A DNA stretch of 64,000 nt from Eledone cirrhosa (lineage: Eukaryota > Mollusca > Cephalopoda > Octopoda > Eledonidae), in NCBI GenBank assembly GCA_964016885.1, contig OZ024745.1, forward strand, positions 51,351,992 through 51,415,991. Direction: 5' to 3'. Both the position numbers and the translations under genes were made by a program. Positions within the stretch are counted from its first letter, which is position 1. Each line of letters opens with the position of its first letter. The notes below the pieces were generated by a model. The model ran no database searches. It worked only from the letters and a program-made list of their open reading frames with translations, and had not been told where the DNA came from. Shown here in pieces: positions 24,560-39,250 of the stretch.

Positions 24560-25885
24560 TAGTGCCTAATCGAAATGAATTAGTATTTAAAGATATTATG
24601 TCAGATGATACACTTGCAGTTATTAATGACCTGAGTCCAAACTCAACTCCAGAAACAAATGGTCTCTAAGCCATTCTGTTAAAAGCCTGTGAAACCAGCT
24701 TCGCTAAACCAATAATGAAACTATTCCAAAAGTTATTAAAAACTGACATAATCCTAGAACTACTGAAAGACGCAACATTAACACAAAGGAGGTGCAGAGC
24801 TGAAGATAGAAATTATAAACCGGTTTCTTTCATATCGCACTCACCTAAAATTGAATAACGTATTATCCGAAAATGAATAAATAACTAGCTTGGGGACAAA
24901 CAACCTCTTAGATGATACATGGCCTGGTTCCATACAGGGCGACGTTTTCTGTTACAACTGTTACCTCACCTTAACACTATCCTCAATATTTGAATGCATA
25001 TATCTAGATGATGTTGAAGCGTTTGACAAGCTTGATCATGGAATCATCTGACACAGTTTAAGGGATATTGGTATCATAGGAAAATTCGGAGGATATCTCT
25101 TTCACCTCGTCTCTGATTTGTTGCTGAAAACGGTTATCACTCTAGCAAGTCACCTGTAATCTGTGATATACGTCAAATGTATTTCCACAAGTAAACTCTC
25201 CCAACTTAACTAGTTAGGCCGATGCCACACAAATATAGGCAGCTATCCAAACTCCAGAAGCCGTCATATTCCCAAATGAACTAGAACTGATTCATAGATG
25301 TGCAGATGACATAATATATAATTTAATGCATCGGAATATCAGATTCGACATTACAGAGGGGTTATTCAGAATACACATTATTTGACCTCACATAACACGT
25401 GGATTCAGAGCGCTTCTGAGAAATGAGACTTTGGAATAATCATATCAAACGGTGTAGCAGACAAATCACCAAACTAAATGCAGACATAGATCCATAACAA
25501 GCGAACCAACTATTTTGCTGACTCTATAGAAAACCTGGTTCTGAGCAGATTATTTTAATGCTCACAACTTTGGTATTCAAACAGACCCGTTTTCATTTAA
25601 GAAATTTATGACTTACAGAAAACAATCAATAATAGAATAATTTCGGTAAAAACACTCAAGCACTTCTAATATCTGAAAGCTCTGCGTCTCTACACTCTTG
25701 AACGTCGAGGAGAGAAATATTCTGTTAATTATTTATGGAGGATCCTGGAGCGTCATGTTCCAAACATCAGCATTAAAAAGAAATTTAATATAAAAAATGA
25801 TAGATACAACCAACTTCCAAATATAATACCTTCGAAATCGCAAGTAAAATATTTTGTGAGTGTGCAGATGAAACTCCAGAACAAA
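24560..25885 (+). pseudogene. Decayed CR1/jockey-like LINE reverse transcriptase
   Basis: Fragments in shifting frames follow the order of a CR1/jockey-type RT. LAVINDLSPNSTPETNG is near 24620, AILLKACETSFAKPIMKLFQ near 24670 and RNYKPVSFISHSPK near 24810. The motif A remnant IYLDDVEAFDKLDHGI is near 25000, HSLRDIGIIGKFG near 25050, and WNNHIKRCSRQITKLNADI near 25435. The C-terminal tail is LKALRLYTLERRGEKYSVNY, then WRILERHVPNISI near 25740. It contains many stops. The tail matches the fragment at 20060-20460, so both are probably one family. Confidence 0.75.
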
Positions 25886-25939
25886 AAGAAAATCATCAAT
25901 TAGTCTTAAAGAATACTACATATGCCTGTGTCTGTGAGT

Positions 25940-27564
<1,625 letters not shown>

Positions 27565-27812
27565 TTGAGGTTTGTTTGCTATGGGAATGTGGTTAAAATG
27601 TTTCAGGAAAGAGTTGCTGAACCTATTTTACGGGGAATAAAAGCAACAGACATGAGACCCAGGTGTAAAGCCCGACCACGAGGTAGATGTTTCAATAATA
27701 TCCATGAGCTAGGCCCTGTCTCGCATGGAGATCCAGACTGGTCAATTGGAGAGGGGTGCTTTGATAGGACCCTTGAATGGAGTGTTTGAGGACTTTGTCC
27801 CCACGACCGGTT
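27565..27812 (+). pseudogene. RTE-like LINE 3' end, copy 1
   Basis: The frame RFVCYGNVVKMFQERVAEPIL, then KARPRGRCFNNIHELG, then CFDRTLEWS is a damaged version of the RTE/Rex3-type tail (W-x-GH-x-x-RM...R-x-RGRPRTRW...W..LGI...DR..W). It is followed directly by (GAA)n, the same tail as the other two copies at 38538 and 52938. Only about 250 bp remain. Confidence 0.75.
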
Positions 27813-27863
27813 CAAGAAGAAGAAGAAGAAGAAGAAGAAGAAGAAGAAGAAGAAGAAGAAAAA
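27812..27863 (+). repeat. (GAA)n tail of the RTE-like LINE
   Basis: About 16 units; it generates a spurious poly-Arg frame. Confidence 0.95.
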
Positions 27864-27869
27864 GAAGAA

Positions 27870-30800
27870 GAAGGTTTTGTTCTTTATTTATGTGGTTTGG
27901 AAATTGTCAGCTTATGTTTAATATCTTTCATTTAAATGATTATCCGTGTACTATATCCAGAAATCTTGAACTTTCTATTATAATAAATATTATTTTATAT
28001 AATTGTTCTTAAGAGGAATAGTATGTCTACTCTAAACAATGTTCAATGTGTTCTTGATCTCACCTCTATCGATATATTTAACACTAGAGAGCGGCTTGTG
28101 TCGATTTAATCGAGTATAACATTTAATTAAATATTCTTTCGTGTCGCATTATAGGAAATCGTTACAATGCACTGGTGATTGCTATCATAATTAAACGAGT
28201 TTATTTTCATATTAAATCGCAGTTTAGTTTCCACCATGCTGACGTGTGATGTATTTTTCCATAATGGCCAGGGATGTTCCCAATGCTGGTAGTAAAGTTA
28301 TGCCATCTACATTGAGCTTATATATAGACATTCCCTGTTCTGATCATACAATCATGCTGTCATAACGTACAAATATCATTTTCGGAAACGAGAAATGCAC
28401 ATTAACTACATTATTTCATATATTACAGTTGCATGTTCCTTGTTTGATTGCATATACTTTTCTCAATTTCTTCTACCTACTGTAACAAGTATCGTAATAA
28501 GTAAATACAACTTGTAAATAAAATATCTAATGTATTTATGCTACTTTTATCATGGACTCATCACTTGTGACACTATTTGATAAAACCTACATTCTTTTCA
28601 AGCAGACTGGAATTATTGTGCATTTGAAGCTATTTTAATCGGGTCGAGAACATAATTTAAAGAAGTTCTAGTGGAAATGTCACATATTGTTAAATGTGAA
28701 TCTTTATATGGCATGTAATTAATTACTATGGAACGCTTTAATGTTCTTCCGTTTCTTTCTGGGATATTTTCCTGTAGATCTTATAGATCTTTTGGTTAGA
28801 GTATCTACGCGGTACACTTCAAATAGAGAAGTAGAAGAATTAAATTACCTCATAGTGAGTTAATACTATTAGTAATGTTTCATGTTCAGTCGTGCAAGAA
28901 ATATTATCAACACAAAAGTTAAATAAGGAGTCATTAATACTTACTAGAGTTTTCAAAATATACATAGCTTGATTATATATACACAGCGTTGTCTGTGGTA
29001 CATCAAAGAGTTTGGATATCACCATCACAATTTGCTGCTCTTGAAATATCACAAACATCGTAAATCATATAAACATGATATTACTGTCTCAGAATTAGTG
29101 TAATCTCAATATTTGCTTCAAAGTTTTAAGTGAAATATATTTAATTAATCATTATATGAACAATAAATATATATTAAATGAATTGTGTTTCCATCATGCT
29201 GTTGCTAACTGCTCTTTAAATATGTAAAGATTTATTTGAAAAGAAAAATGAAATCGATCAAAGAAATGAGAAAATTCATTTCAACTATATTCAATATTTT
29301 AAATAAACTCTTAGGATAAAGAAGTTTATATGAATACGAAATACTTTTAAAATCGAAACCTGCACGTAAGTAACCGACATCTCATTTTATTTGAAGTTAC
29401 TTAATGCACACATGTTATCTACATCCGCACAATGTAGATTTTTACACTTCTTGTCAATCAGCAAAGACCATTGTTTTAGTCAGATATTTACATATTTATT
29501 TGCATACTCTCAGATGTACTATTGTGTGAAGTTTCGAATTTTATTATTCACACATCTACATATTAAACAATAGAATGACATATAATTCCATTTATATCTG
29601 CAGTTTCTGGTGGAAAAGATGATATTACTTGTTAAAATACACGCCAAGAAAACTCTGAATCATTATCGTTTGAATATAAATTTCAATAATCTTATTCCAA
29701 CGCTTTTGTCATAATAGTTGAATAAATGATCTCCTATTATGCATAAATAATTCATGCTCATAATTATCTTACTAGCTGTCATAACAGTAGCCCTTGATAT
29801 TTGTGCAACATTACTACTACCAAATTTTGGATAACTTACAGGATAATTCTGGAGCTAGAACGGCTTGTATTTGTATAGTATCATCAATGACTAATGCAAA
29901 TTATAATGATTTATTATAAAGTCTGTATATCCTACGCAAAAGTAAAATATTTCTTTATACTTGTCAGAGTTTCCTAGGCAACCGCTGGCTAGTTTCCATG
30001 AAAAGTCAAATGCAAAGAATTTTGAAGCAATTTTTAAAAAGCTTCTACCGAAAGCAAATCGTCAATATTCTATATTGATTTCTGTCACCACTATAAGGTT
30101 CTCTAACCATTTTGACGTAACTAACACAATGATGGTTAAGTGCATTTTTAATTATTCAAATTTATACGATTGATTTGCTATCTCTCAAAATTAATGCCAT
30201 TCTTAAAAATCTAAATTGCAGTAGCAGAGATAAATTACATGTTGAAGAATGTGACACAGATCTTTTGATATGAAAACCTTTAACCCCGCCTTTCGCATCC
30301 TCTGTCTCTTTCGTTCACTGCAAAGTTGAAATTTGTTTCAAATTACTATTTGACAGCCAAAGGCATGTAATGTTTCTTTGCGGTATACTTATCGATATGC
30401 CTGCAAGTTAAAAAGATGTGCACACATTTTCAAACATTAAATGAATTAAATAAAACTCCACTTTTAACGATTAAACGTCACTTATTATCGATGATGTTAT
30501 AATGGTTAACGAACATTTTCCATAGTAAATATATTCCTTGTATACTTTATATTTCTAGAAATCAAGAAATGAATAAACCAATAAAATAAAATGTCGGTGA
30601 CGTTTACCAATTATTTCAACAGATCAGAGCATATATTGTTAAATATCATTAAAGAACGCATATAATTAACGCATCAAAACACTCATATATCAAATATATC
30701 TGACTCCAGAAATCTCAAGAATGCTATAAACCACTATAATAGCTGTATGGCCGGAATGAAAACCAGTCTAACGAGGAGTATGAAATAAAATTCACTTCTG

Positions 30801-30955
30801 TGCGATCTAAGACCCGTCTTCAAATTCGTTAATCATAAATGAAATGTTTTCTTAAATACGTACAAAACGTAAGTTGACACTCACCTACAATCAATATATA
30901 ATGAACTTTTATAATACGAACGACGAAAAATAAGCACTAGTGGGCACAATAATAT
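27870..30955. other. No recognisable gene or element
   Basis: About 3.1 kb of AT-rich sequence, with short frames only and no family motifs. Confidence 0.5.
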
Positions 30956-30958
30956 TTA

Positions 30959-31152
30959 ATAATTGTTTCTACTTTTGGCACAAGGCCAGCAAATTACCCA
31001 GTACATTACTGGTACTTTATTTTATCGACCCCCGTAAGGATGAAAGGCAAAGTTAACCTCGGCGGGATTTGAACTCAGAATGGCAAGGGCCGTAACTCTA
31101 TGCGTCAAAGCATGGCATCCGACCCTCTACCGATACTGCCAACCCACCGCCC
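30959..31152 (-). repeat. Cephalopod tRNA-derived SINE, copy 2
   Basis: Same family and orientation as copy 1 (20646-20834), with full head (GGCAGTATCGGTAGAGG on the minus strand), box B near 31070 and the AAACAATTATT end. Confidence 0.92.
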
Positions 31153-31162
31153 TTATATTTAA

Positions 31163-31326
31163 TAATGGTTTCTTATTTAGGCACAAGGCCAGCAATTTTG
31201 GGTGAGGAGGAAAGTCCATTAAGTCGACCCCAGTGCGTAACTGGTACTTTATTTTATCGACCCCGTAAGGATGAAAGGCAAAGTTAACCTTGGCGGGATT
31301 TGAACTCAGATCATAAAGGGCCGTAC
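31163..31326 (-). repeat. Cephalopod tRNA-derived SINE, copy 3, head missing
   Basis: On the minus strand it carries box B, the core, and a longer 3' region (GGGTCGACTTAATGGAC, then AAAATTGCTGGCCTTGTGCC) absent from copies 1 and 2. The tRNA head is lost at 31326, exactly where the Penelope-like fragment begins. It sits 11 bp from copy 2, in the same orientation. Confidence 0.9.
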
Positions 31327-31800
31327 ATTTTTGCTGCAAAACGTGCGCGCAACCTCCGCTCCCTCCTCGGCCGGAGCTCCCTATCCCCCCAGTCCCCTTC
31401 CCTGCTCCTGACCCCGCTACCACACCTGCCCCCACATTACCAACGCCACTACCTTCCTGGGTCCGAACGGCCACTCTCTCCCTGTCCTGTATGCCTTCCT
31501 CTGTAACTCCTCCAGTCTCGTCTATGGACTTCGCTGCACGGAGTGCCCCACAACCTATGTCGGACATAACGGACGTCGCCTGGCGGATCGGTTCACGGAT
31601 ATAGGTCTCGGCGGGAGTTCACCCCATCGCCCGTTACTTTGGTTCCCCTGGACACTCCGCTAGCAACCTCACCGTCTGTGGCCTGATCGAACGCCATGGG
31701 ACCGCCGCAATCCGCCTTAGGGCTGAACAACACACCATCTTCACCCTACAGACACCCCCCTCGGGCTGAACTTCCACCCCTCTTCCTTTAGACTTCGACC
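31327..31800 (+). pseudogene. Penelope-like element, C-terminal GIY-YIG endonuclease fragment
   Basis: A frame from about 31424 reads TCPHITNATTFLGPNG, LVYGLRCTECPTTYVG and GRRLADRF. After one shift it continues with SPIARYFGSPGHSASNLTV, RLRAEQHTIFTLQT and PPSGLN. A Cys motif, then VY-x7-C-x2-C-x3-YVG, the basic GRRLADRF helix, HS and a Glu near the end match the canonical Penelope GIY-YIG domain. No RT is present upstream because the copy is truncated at the SINE junction. A sequence with different motifs is used by the element at 11795. Confidence 0.85.
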
Positions 31801-33290
31801 GTTCCCTCCTCCCCTACACCTCCCCCACTAACACCACTAAAACACTCCCAAGATTCACCGTCCCCTCCAATTCCAGCCAAACCCACCCCCTTGGTCCACT
31901 CCACAACTAATAGTACCAACAACCCCACCCATCCCCTATCACACACGCACCGCAACCCCCAACGCGCATACACACACCTGTACATATATACACTCACCCA
32001 CACTATTCACACACCCTACTACCACCACTAACACCCACAGCGCATCCACATCCGACCACCCCACCACTAATAATACTAAATATCCCCAACCCACAGTCCC
32101 CCTCACCAAACACACATGAACACATACCAGCATGCATACACTCACCAACACCCACGTACACACCGATACACAATCCACTCCCCATCCGCACTAGCACTAC
32201 TAACACCCACCCACACACCCGCTTTCGACCTCCCACCACTAATAATACTAACTCCCACCCTACCACACACACACACATCAGTATATCAAACTCACTCATT
32301 CTGTACTCACCACCTTCTCACCCCCCCCCATATCCTACTAACACCTCCACTAATATACACACAATACCCCCACACACATCGTCACCCTCTCCCTCAACTT
32401 TCACACTAACCCATCTCTTCTCCTGTCCACCCCACCTCCGCACACACATACATACCATCCCTGTCAATTACCACTCGCCTGTCTGTCATCCCCCTAACTG
32501 CTATCTCCTCTCTCTCTCGCACCCTTCGCCCTGCCTTCTCCACCGCCTGCCTTGACCTTCTTGACCACTTCCTGTTGACGCGCGCCCCACAACTCTCTAC
32601 TAATCCACACCATTTTACGGGTCCTACACCACTGGTCACACGCCCCAGACATCCACCTTTTTTATACTCGGATTTTTTTCACCATCTGTCCATACACGCA
32701 CCGGGAAAACATTCAGGAACACACACACATAAACGCTTACATTATTTTCGTACACACGCAACCATACATTCCCACATATCCACACCAGACAAAAACACAT
32801 CCTCACACACACGTGCGTATCCCCCACCCCCTCCACCACCTCTCCATCCACACTCACACACACACACTGACTTACACCCCTCCCCACGTACACACTGGTT
32901 TTCCTATTACCCGAACATGGAACCTCGCTCTTCCCCAAACTCTCACACTCACATCCACACATATACACACACAGACGTACACCTACACACACACACACCA
33001 CCTTCCGCCCTCCTCATTCGGACCCCCTGTTTCCTTCTCTCCTCTCTCCCTCCCTCCACCCACCACCACCTCTACACGCCTCACACCCTTTCACCAATTG
33101 TTCCTTTTAATTTTTTTTCTTCCCTTAACCCCCCCCTTTTAATGTCTTTCCAGCACTCCCACTCACATCCTCGGAACTCTTTTCCTTCCCCCTTTTCTCC
33201 TGATGAAGGGCTTATGCCCGAAACGTCACCCCTACACCCCACTCTCAAGTGTGAGTACTTACACTGTTTGTACTGCACTCTACGTTATTG
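31801..33290 (+). other. C-rich 3' region of the Penelope-like element
   Basis: About 1.5 kb of C/A-rich, CACACA-rich sequence, GC-rich by local standards. It gives a 289-codon open frame with no recognisable domain (32575-33444), which I treat as non-coding. Its last 450 bp match 34010-34615. Confidence 0.65.
33201..33228 (+). ncRNA. Degenerate hammerhead-like core, Penelope copy 1
   Basis: CTGATGA (33201), one extra A, stem II GGGC/GCCC with loop TTAT, GAAA, self-complementary ACGT, then C. The extra base and the lack of a stem I make activity unlikely. Confidence 0.4.
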
Positions 33291-34009
33291 TTTTGGATTT
33301 TTGTTTTTAACTTTATATATACGTATGTGTATATATATGTGTATATATTTGTATATATGTATGTGTGATGTACCATTATGTATGTTTGTTGTGTGTGTGC
33401 CAGTCTGTGTGTGCGTGCGTGTATGTGTGTGTGTACGTGTGTAAGTGGGCGAGTGAGTGAATGTGCTTGTCGACACCTGGAATATATATTAAGAGAAACT
33501 TCACAATAAGGGGAACCACCCCAACACTTGAATCCGTTGATGGAACCCTCTCTGCCTTTGTCACCCATATTCCAGCCTTAAAGAATTAGCTTCTAAAGAA
33601 TTTACCTTTTCTTTAAACCATTGAACCCCACCCATCCTGTAGACACCTGTCTTACAGGCATTGTTAGTCTAAGTGATAAAGTAGGATTGATATTCCAAAT
33701 ATGATTTTGTTTACAGTATTCTTCCTGTCTTTGTTAATACTGCTTTAAAGAATTAGCTTTTAATGAACTTCCTTTTCTTTAAATCCTTCACCCAATGACC
33801 TCCACCTATCCCAATCCCCAGCCTCTCCTACTACCAGAAAAGAAATCATATAAATACCACTACTTACTTGGACAACCAGGTCCCTGGTGATATCTTACGA
33901 ATGAAACAGTTCTAGTACTGTAGAAGCTCTTCTATATTAAAACTTTTATACTCTGCTATGTATAGAGTACCTGACTTACGGTGGTTACCTCCGACTCAAC
34001 CCGGAATAA
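33291..34009. other. No gene; short direct repeat
   Basis: TG-rich patch to 33450. TTAAAGAATTAGCTT blocks near 33580 and 33740 with similar C-rich sequel form an imperfect direct repeat about 160 bp apart. Confidence 0.5.
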
Positions 34010-34179
34010 TTTATATATATATATAAACCCCACACACACGTGCTTTCCACCACATATTTACACCCTCAGCCTCCTGATTCCTCTCCCCCCACCCCTCTAT
34101 CCACACACGCACATACACTCCGACCCCCCCACACCTCTTCCTGAACATGCAACCCCGTTCTTCCGCCAACCCTTACTTT

Positions 34180-34212
<33 letters not shown>

Positions 34213-34615
34213 GTACACCTAAACACACACACCACCTTCAGCCCTCCCCGCTCGGACACCCCGTCTCCCTCTCCCCACTCCACCCGTCACCACCCCTACA
34301 CACCCCACACCCTTCCACCACCTGTTTTACCCTCCTTTTAATTTCAGTTTATTTTGATCATGCTTTTATATTTAAATTTATTTCATTCCTTGTATTTTGA
34401 TCATGCTTAATTTTTATTTTTATTTTTATTTTTTTCATTCGCACCGTTTCCTTTCGCTATATGTCTCTCCACCACTCCCCTACATACCCTTTGAACTCTG
34501 TTCCCACACACTTCTCACCTGAGGAAGGGCTTATGCCCGAAACGTCGTTCCCCACCAACACCCCACTCTCCAGAGCGTGAAATTAATAAACATTCGTTAT
34601 ACTGCCTCTCTGTTT
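34010..34615 (+). repeat. Second copy of the Penelope-like 3' region
   Basis: 34130-34340 and 34480-34580 match 32920-33110 and 33150-33250 in order. This includes the CTTCCGCCC-type block and the hammerhead-like core. It could be a pseudo-LTR partner or a separate truncated copy. Confidence 0.75.
34517..34548 (+). ncRNA. Degenerate hammerhead-like core, Penelope copy 2
   Basis: CTGAGGA (34519), extra A, GGGC/GCCC hairpin, GAAA, ACGT, C. Only 2 bp of stem I (AC with GT) are possible. Confidence 0.4.
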
Positions 34616-34636
34616 TGTTCCTGTTCAAATTTTTCC

Positions 34637-34639
<3 letters not shown>

Positions 34640-34698
<59 letters not shown>

Positions 34699-34866
34699 TA
34701 AAAACAAAAATCAATAACATATATATATATGTAGGAGGTGAGTAATATAGTAGAAGAATAAAACTATGCATAACGGAGCCGAATATATCAAAGATATATA
34801 TTTAGTTAGGAACTGAAAATAGTTCCTAACTCAATATATACCTTTGATATGCACGGCTCCGTTAAT
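34640..34866. repeat. (TA)n followed by a small inverted repeat
   Basis: (TA)n covers 34640-34695. The arms 34771-34814 and 34820-34866 pair (ACGGAGCCG with CGGCTCCGT outermost, AGTTAGGAACT at the centre), with interruptions. Confidence 0.75.
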
Positions 34867-35317
34867 TTGTTGAGCTATTTCAAATGTCGAGTAAACCTGG
34901 CTGCTATTTTAAGTGGTGTGGGTTTATGAGACACACTAGGATGCCATGTGCGCTATTTTATGTATTTTATATATAGCATACTTAGATGTGTCTAGGATAT
35001 TAATTCATCACCCACTGATGAGCTTGGATTGGTATTTCTATTCACAATTAATTTTGCGAAACAACAACAAGTTGTCTGGGTGATTGGTAGTTACCTCAAT
35101 TCCGGTTTGTATCTATATTCTTAATTTTTTCTTAAATTGAGACAAGCGAACCCTTTTGTCTATAGTTAGTATTCTTTTCGCCTTAGCGAATCAGGTCCCT
35201 TACGATTTGAACTCATATATGTATATATCTGTATTCGTTTTTCTTTTATATTATAATATACTGCTCAGAAATATTTCTTTCCTAGAACTATTTTATTGTA
35301 AGAGACTATTTTGATAT

Positions 35318-35324
<7 letters not shown>
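34867..35324. other. No recognisable feature
   Basis: AT-rich sequence between repeats. Confidence 0.5.
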
Positions 35325-35895
<571 letters not shown>

Positions 35896-35897
35896 TC

Positions 35898-36270
35898 TTA
35901 GAGAGCGCAGAAATCCCAGACGCAGAAAATACTGTAACCCCAGTCGATTGCTATAAATAATAACTTAGGAAAATGAGTAAAGTACTCCCAAAATGAACAT
36001 TATCTGTTACAAAATTTCGAAATCCCTATATCTCAAAGTCCGGCTGAGTGTTCCAGCACATTGAGCTAAATCCTTCTGACAACAACTTCCCTTTTTAATA
36101 GAAAGCTAAAGGAACAGCTTGGATGTAAACGTTATTTCGAAAATAAAATATCGAAGTGTTTGGTATATTTTAAATTATTAGAAAGTGTAGAAGTCTCAAA
36201 CGCAGAAATTCTATGCACCACTAGTCCATTGTTATAAATAAAAGCTTAATAAATCAAGAAAAATAACCCC
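35898..36270 (+). repeat. Imperfect direct repeat pair
   Basis: TTAGAGAGCGCAGAAATCCC at 35898 and a diverged version at 36178 are followed by similar CAGACGCAGAAA and CTATAAATAA blocks. Identity unknown. Confidence 0.5.
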
Positions 36271-38530
36271 ACAGAATGGAAAAACTGCTAGCAACCACTA
36301 CAAAGAATCGAAGACAACAAAGGTGTGTGAAAATATGGGGAAATATTTGACGTGCTTTATTTTAACATGAATTTATTTTTTTACTCGCAGACTTTTTAAC
36401 TCGTGCACAAAATATTGAATGATGTCTTTGGTTACAGAAACAAGAAAATGTATAAATAATTCTTCACTTGACTTTTTTCTTTATTGGTATAAGAGGATTA
36501 GTATAATCTGTTAATTATGATAAAATAAATCCTCAATACGGTCTAATAGTTTTTATCGTATTATAACCAACGGCGAAACAGGATCTATATTAATGACAGC
36601 TTAGATTGTATATCTTACCATAAAACCTATTTTTTTCTTATTTTGAAATACGAAACTAAATCCTCAAAGCATTAAAAAGATATGCCACAATAGATAAATT
36701 ATGTTATCAGAACATTCAATTCTCAAGCTACAAGTCGGAATTAGAAATATTTGTGAATCAATTTCTTTTATTTTATAATTTATACCAGAATTACTTTTTG
36801 CCTAAGAGGCAGATGAATGTCGTAACATTTTTTATAGGTTTAGGTTAGTGGTTCTTAGAAAATTTTCTTTCCTGTGCTTGATTATTAATGACTATCTAGC
36901 TCATAATATATTTTATTATAATTTTGCATGTTTTATTTTATCATTGAAAATGTTTTTTTTAAGTTTATATTTTTAGAATAACAAAACATAAATTATGTCT
37001 TCTACTTTGTGAAAATCCCGGGCATACTGTATTGAAGTATACTGCTTTGCTGTAAGAAATGTATATTTCTTCGTGGATTAACAACTGAAATATACTAATT
37101 TTCAGTGTGCAAAATTAGATAAACATACATTATTCATCGGAGATAAAATAAACTTCTCTGAATCTGCCTTGCTCCCTGATACCAATCGGTTGCATAACGA
37201 GTTATTGTTTTAAAATTATGTGTATTTTGGAGTCGTAAATAATATCCTATAAGGAATTCATTTATAGATTAACTTTGTTCATTCATACGAAATTAATTTT
37301 AATCTCTTGCTTATGTCATGGATTCATTCAATACACATATGCATGAAGACAATATGTTAAATATTTTAATACATCCATTGAATATGACATTATAAATTTT
37401 ATTTAAATCGTCGCAGTTTAATATCCTGAATACGTTCGCTATAATGCATTCATTGAAACTTCTCCGGTGACTTTTACTGCAGTGTACTGGACTAATTCTT
37501 GTTGTGCATTGCGTACTACATTAAACATTTTTCGACGGAAATGTAGTATATTTGTTTATAAGAATCATCGTGGTTACCAAAACTTCCTGAATAAGAGAAT
37601 TGTTATTTTGCTCAATTCATCGCATAAAAAGAGATAAGATTTTCATTTCAATGTATTGATGGTTTGTTCAAATTTTGATAACTGTCAGATATTTCAGTGA
37701 TTAACGCAGTTTTGAATGGTTTTAAACATGTTAATATATACTATCTTCCGTAAATTTTAGGTAGATAAATTGGAAAATATCCATGAATACATTTGCAATT
37801 CATTTATGAATTAAAATTTCCATAACGTACTTCGCGATGATTTGCTGAAAAGGAGCCTATTTCATACGTCTGAGATAATTCTGCGGGCGTATGTTAATGA
37901 CTTTGCAATAACAGATTATAATATACTATGAAATTATAATTGTTTAATGAAGTTATCTGTTCAGAGTTTAATTTTTAAGGCATGTTTTCATTTTGGACAC
38001 ATTTTTTTCTAACAAGAAAATTCAGACGCTTTCGTGTAAATAACCGTGGCTTCAGATATTTTCATATATGCGTTCATTATCTGGAGATGTTTCAGCGTCT
38101 AATACTGTTGCATCTGTAACGTTGTCTATTCCTGCATCCATGGAATATTTTCAGCCCTTTCGGGGGAAGAAAATGAGCAGTGATTCATTTGGTTAAAATG
38201 GATTATCGCTCTTAGACAAATGTTTATAGACCGCCTGATAATTGTTCTCTGTGAAAACAATGAGGGCCAGTATGATCATTCATTTGTTTTTACTATTTTA
38301 CAGATATATCGAAGGCGTTAATCGCCTAGATTTGTTTAACGCAAAATATGAAAGTTGTTTCCAAACGGTCTATACCTCTTGCTTTCTAATCTATGTGACA
38401 GCAAATTATCGCTGATAAAACTGTATCAGATACGTTATGGCAGGTCATCACGATGTATTGTGTAATTGTTGATTAAATGGCTATCTAAGAAAATATTCTA
38501 AAAGAAATACAAAAAATGTAACTTAATATA
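36271..38530. other. No recognisable gene or element
   Basis: About 2.2 kb of AT-rich sequence. I see nothing in it. Confidence 0.5.
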
Positions 38531-38537
38531 GTCTTCT

Positions 38538-39250
38538 TCTTCTGCTTCTTCTTCTTCTTCTTGAGAGGGTCGTGGGGAAAGAATTCTCAAGCACTCCTTC
38601 CAATGGGTTCTATCAGAAGCAACCGTCTCTAACTCATCCGGCTGGATCCCCAAGCGAGACCAGCCAAGTTTATCGATGTTATCCAACCATAGAGTTGGGG
38701 ACCTACCACAGGGTCTCCTGTCGGGTGGATTATCCCATAACAGATGTTCAGCGATTCTTTCCTAAAACATTATAACCCCATGTCCATATTATCGGAGCTG
38801 TGATTTCTCAATTCGGACAAGTAGCGCTTCTATCTGGAGTTACTCTCTGATCTCCGAGCTACGCAATCTATTGAGTAACGTTTCTCCAAAGACACTCGGA
38901 AAGCCCCATTGCGGCCGCTTCTATTCGCGATCGTATTCTTTCGGTCACTACCAAATATTTAGGCAAGGGCTGGCACGAATACCGATTTGAAGATAATAAT
39001 TTGGCTTTTACACCTACCTCCCGTTTGATTACCGAATACTGTAGCTGGCACGTTATTGCACCAGTGGCTGAAATTCTTGCACGTAATTCAGCCTCCTGAC
39101 TTCCATCACTCGTGAACACGGTCCCGAGATACTTGAACATCTCCACCTGCTTCAGTGGAATTCCATTCATATGTAGAGGGCATTGCGGAGGCTTACTTAG
39201 GAGGACGAGTGTCTCAGTTTTTGCAGCACTGATTTTTATTCCATATAGTC
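38538..39250 (-). pseudogene. RTE-like LINE 3' end, copy 2
   Basis: On the minus strand, ISAAKTETLVLLSKPP leads into the 100-codon frame 39170-38868 (MFKYLGTVFTSDGSQEAEL, then ARISATGAITCQL, then VVTERIRSRIEAAAMGL). Then comes RRPCGRSPTLWLDNIDKLGW, then DRTHWKECLRILSPRPSQ and the (GAA)n-like tail. This is the C-terminal part of an RTE/Rex3-type RT, downstream of the catalytic YADD, which is not present. Frame breaks separate the segments. The homologous copy at 52938-53330 is more decayed. Confidence 0.85.

Noticed and set aside
27725..28012. Poly-Arg basic frame
   Set aside because: Reading of the (GAA)n tail.
27870..30955. Search for host exons in the longest repeat-free stretches
   Set aside because: Only short AT-driven frames with no recognisable domain; splice-site guesses would not be supportable.
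32575..33444. 289-codon Pro/His/Thr-rich plus-strand frame
   Set aside because: Lies in the C/A-rich 3' region of a Penelope-like element and depends on CA-type repeats; no domain.
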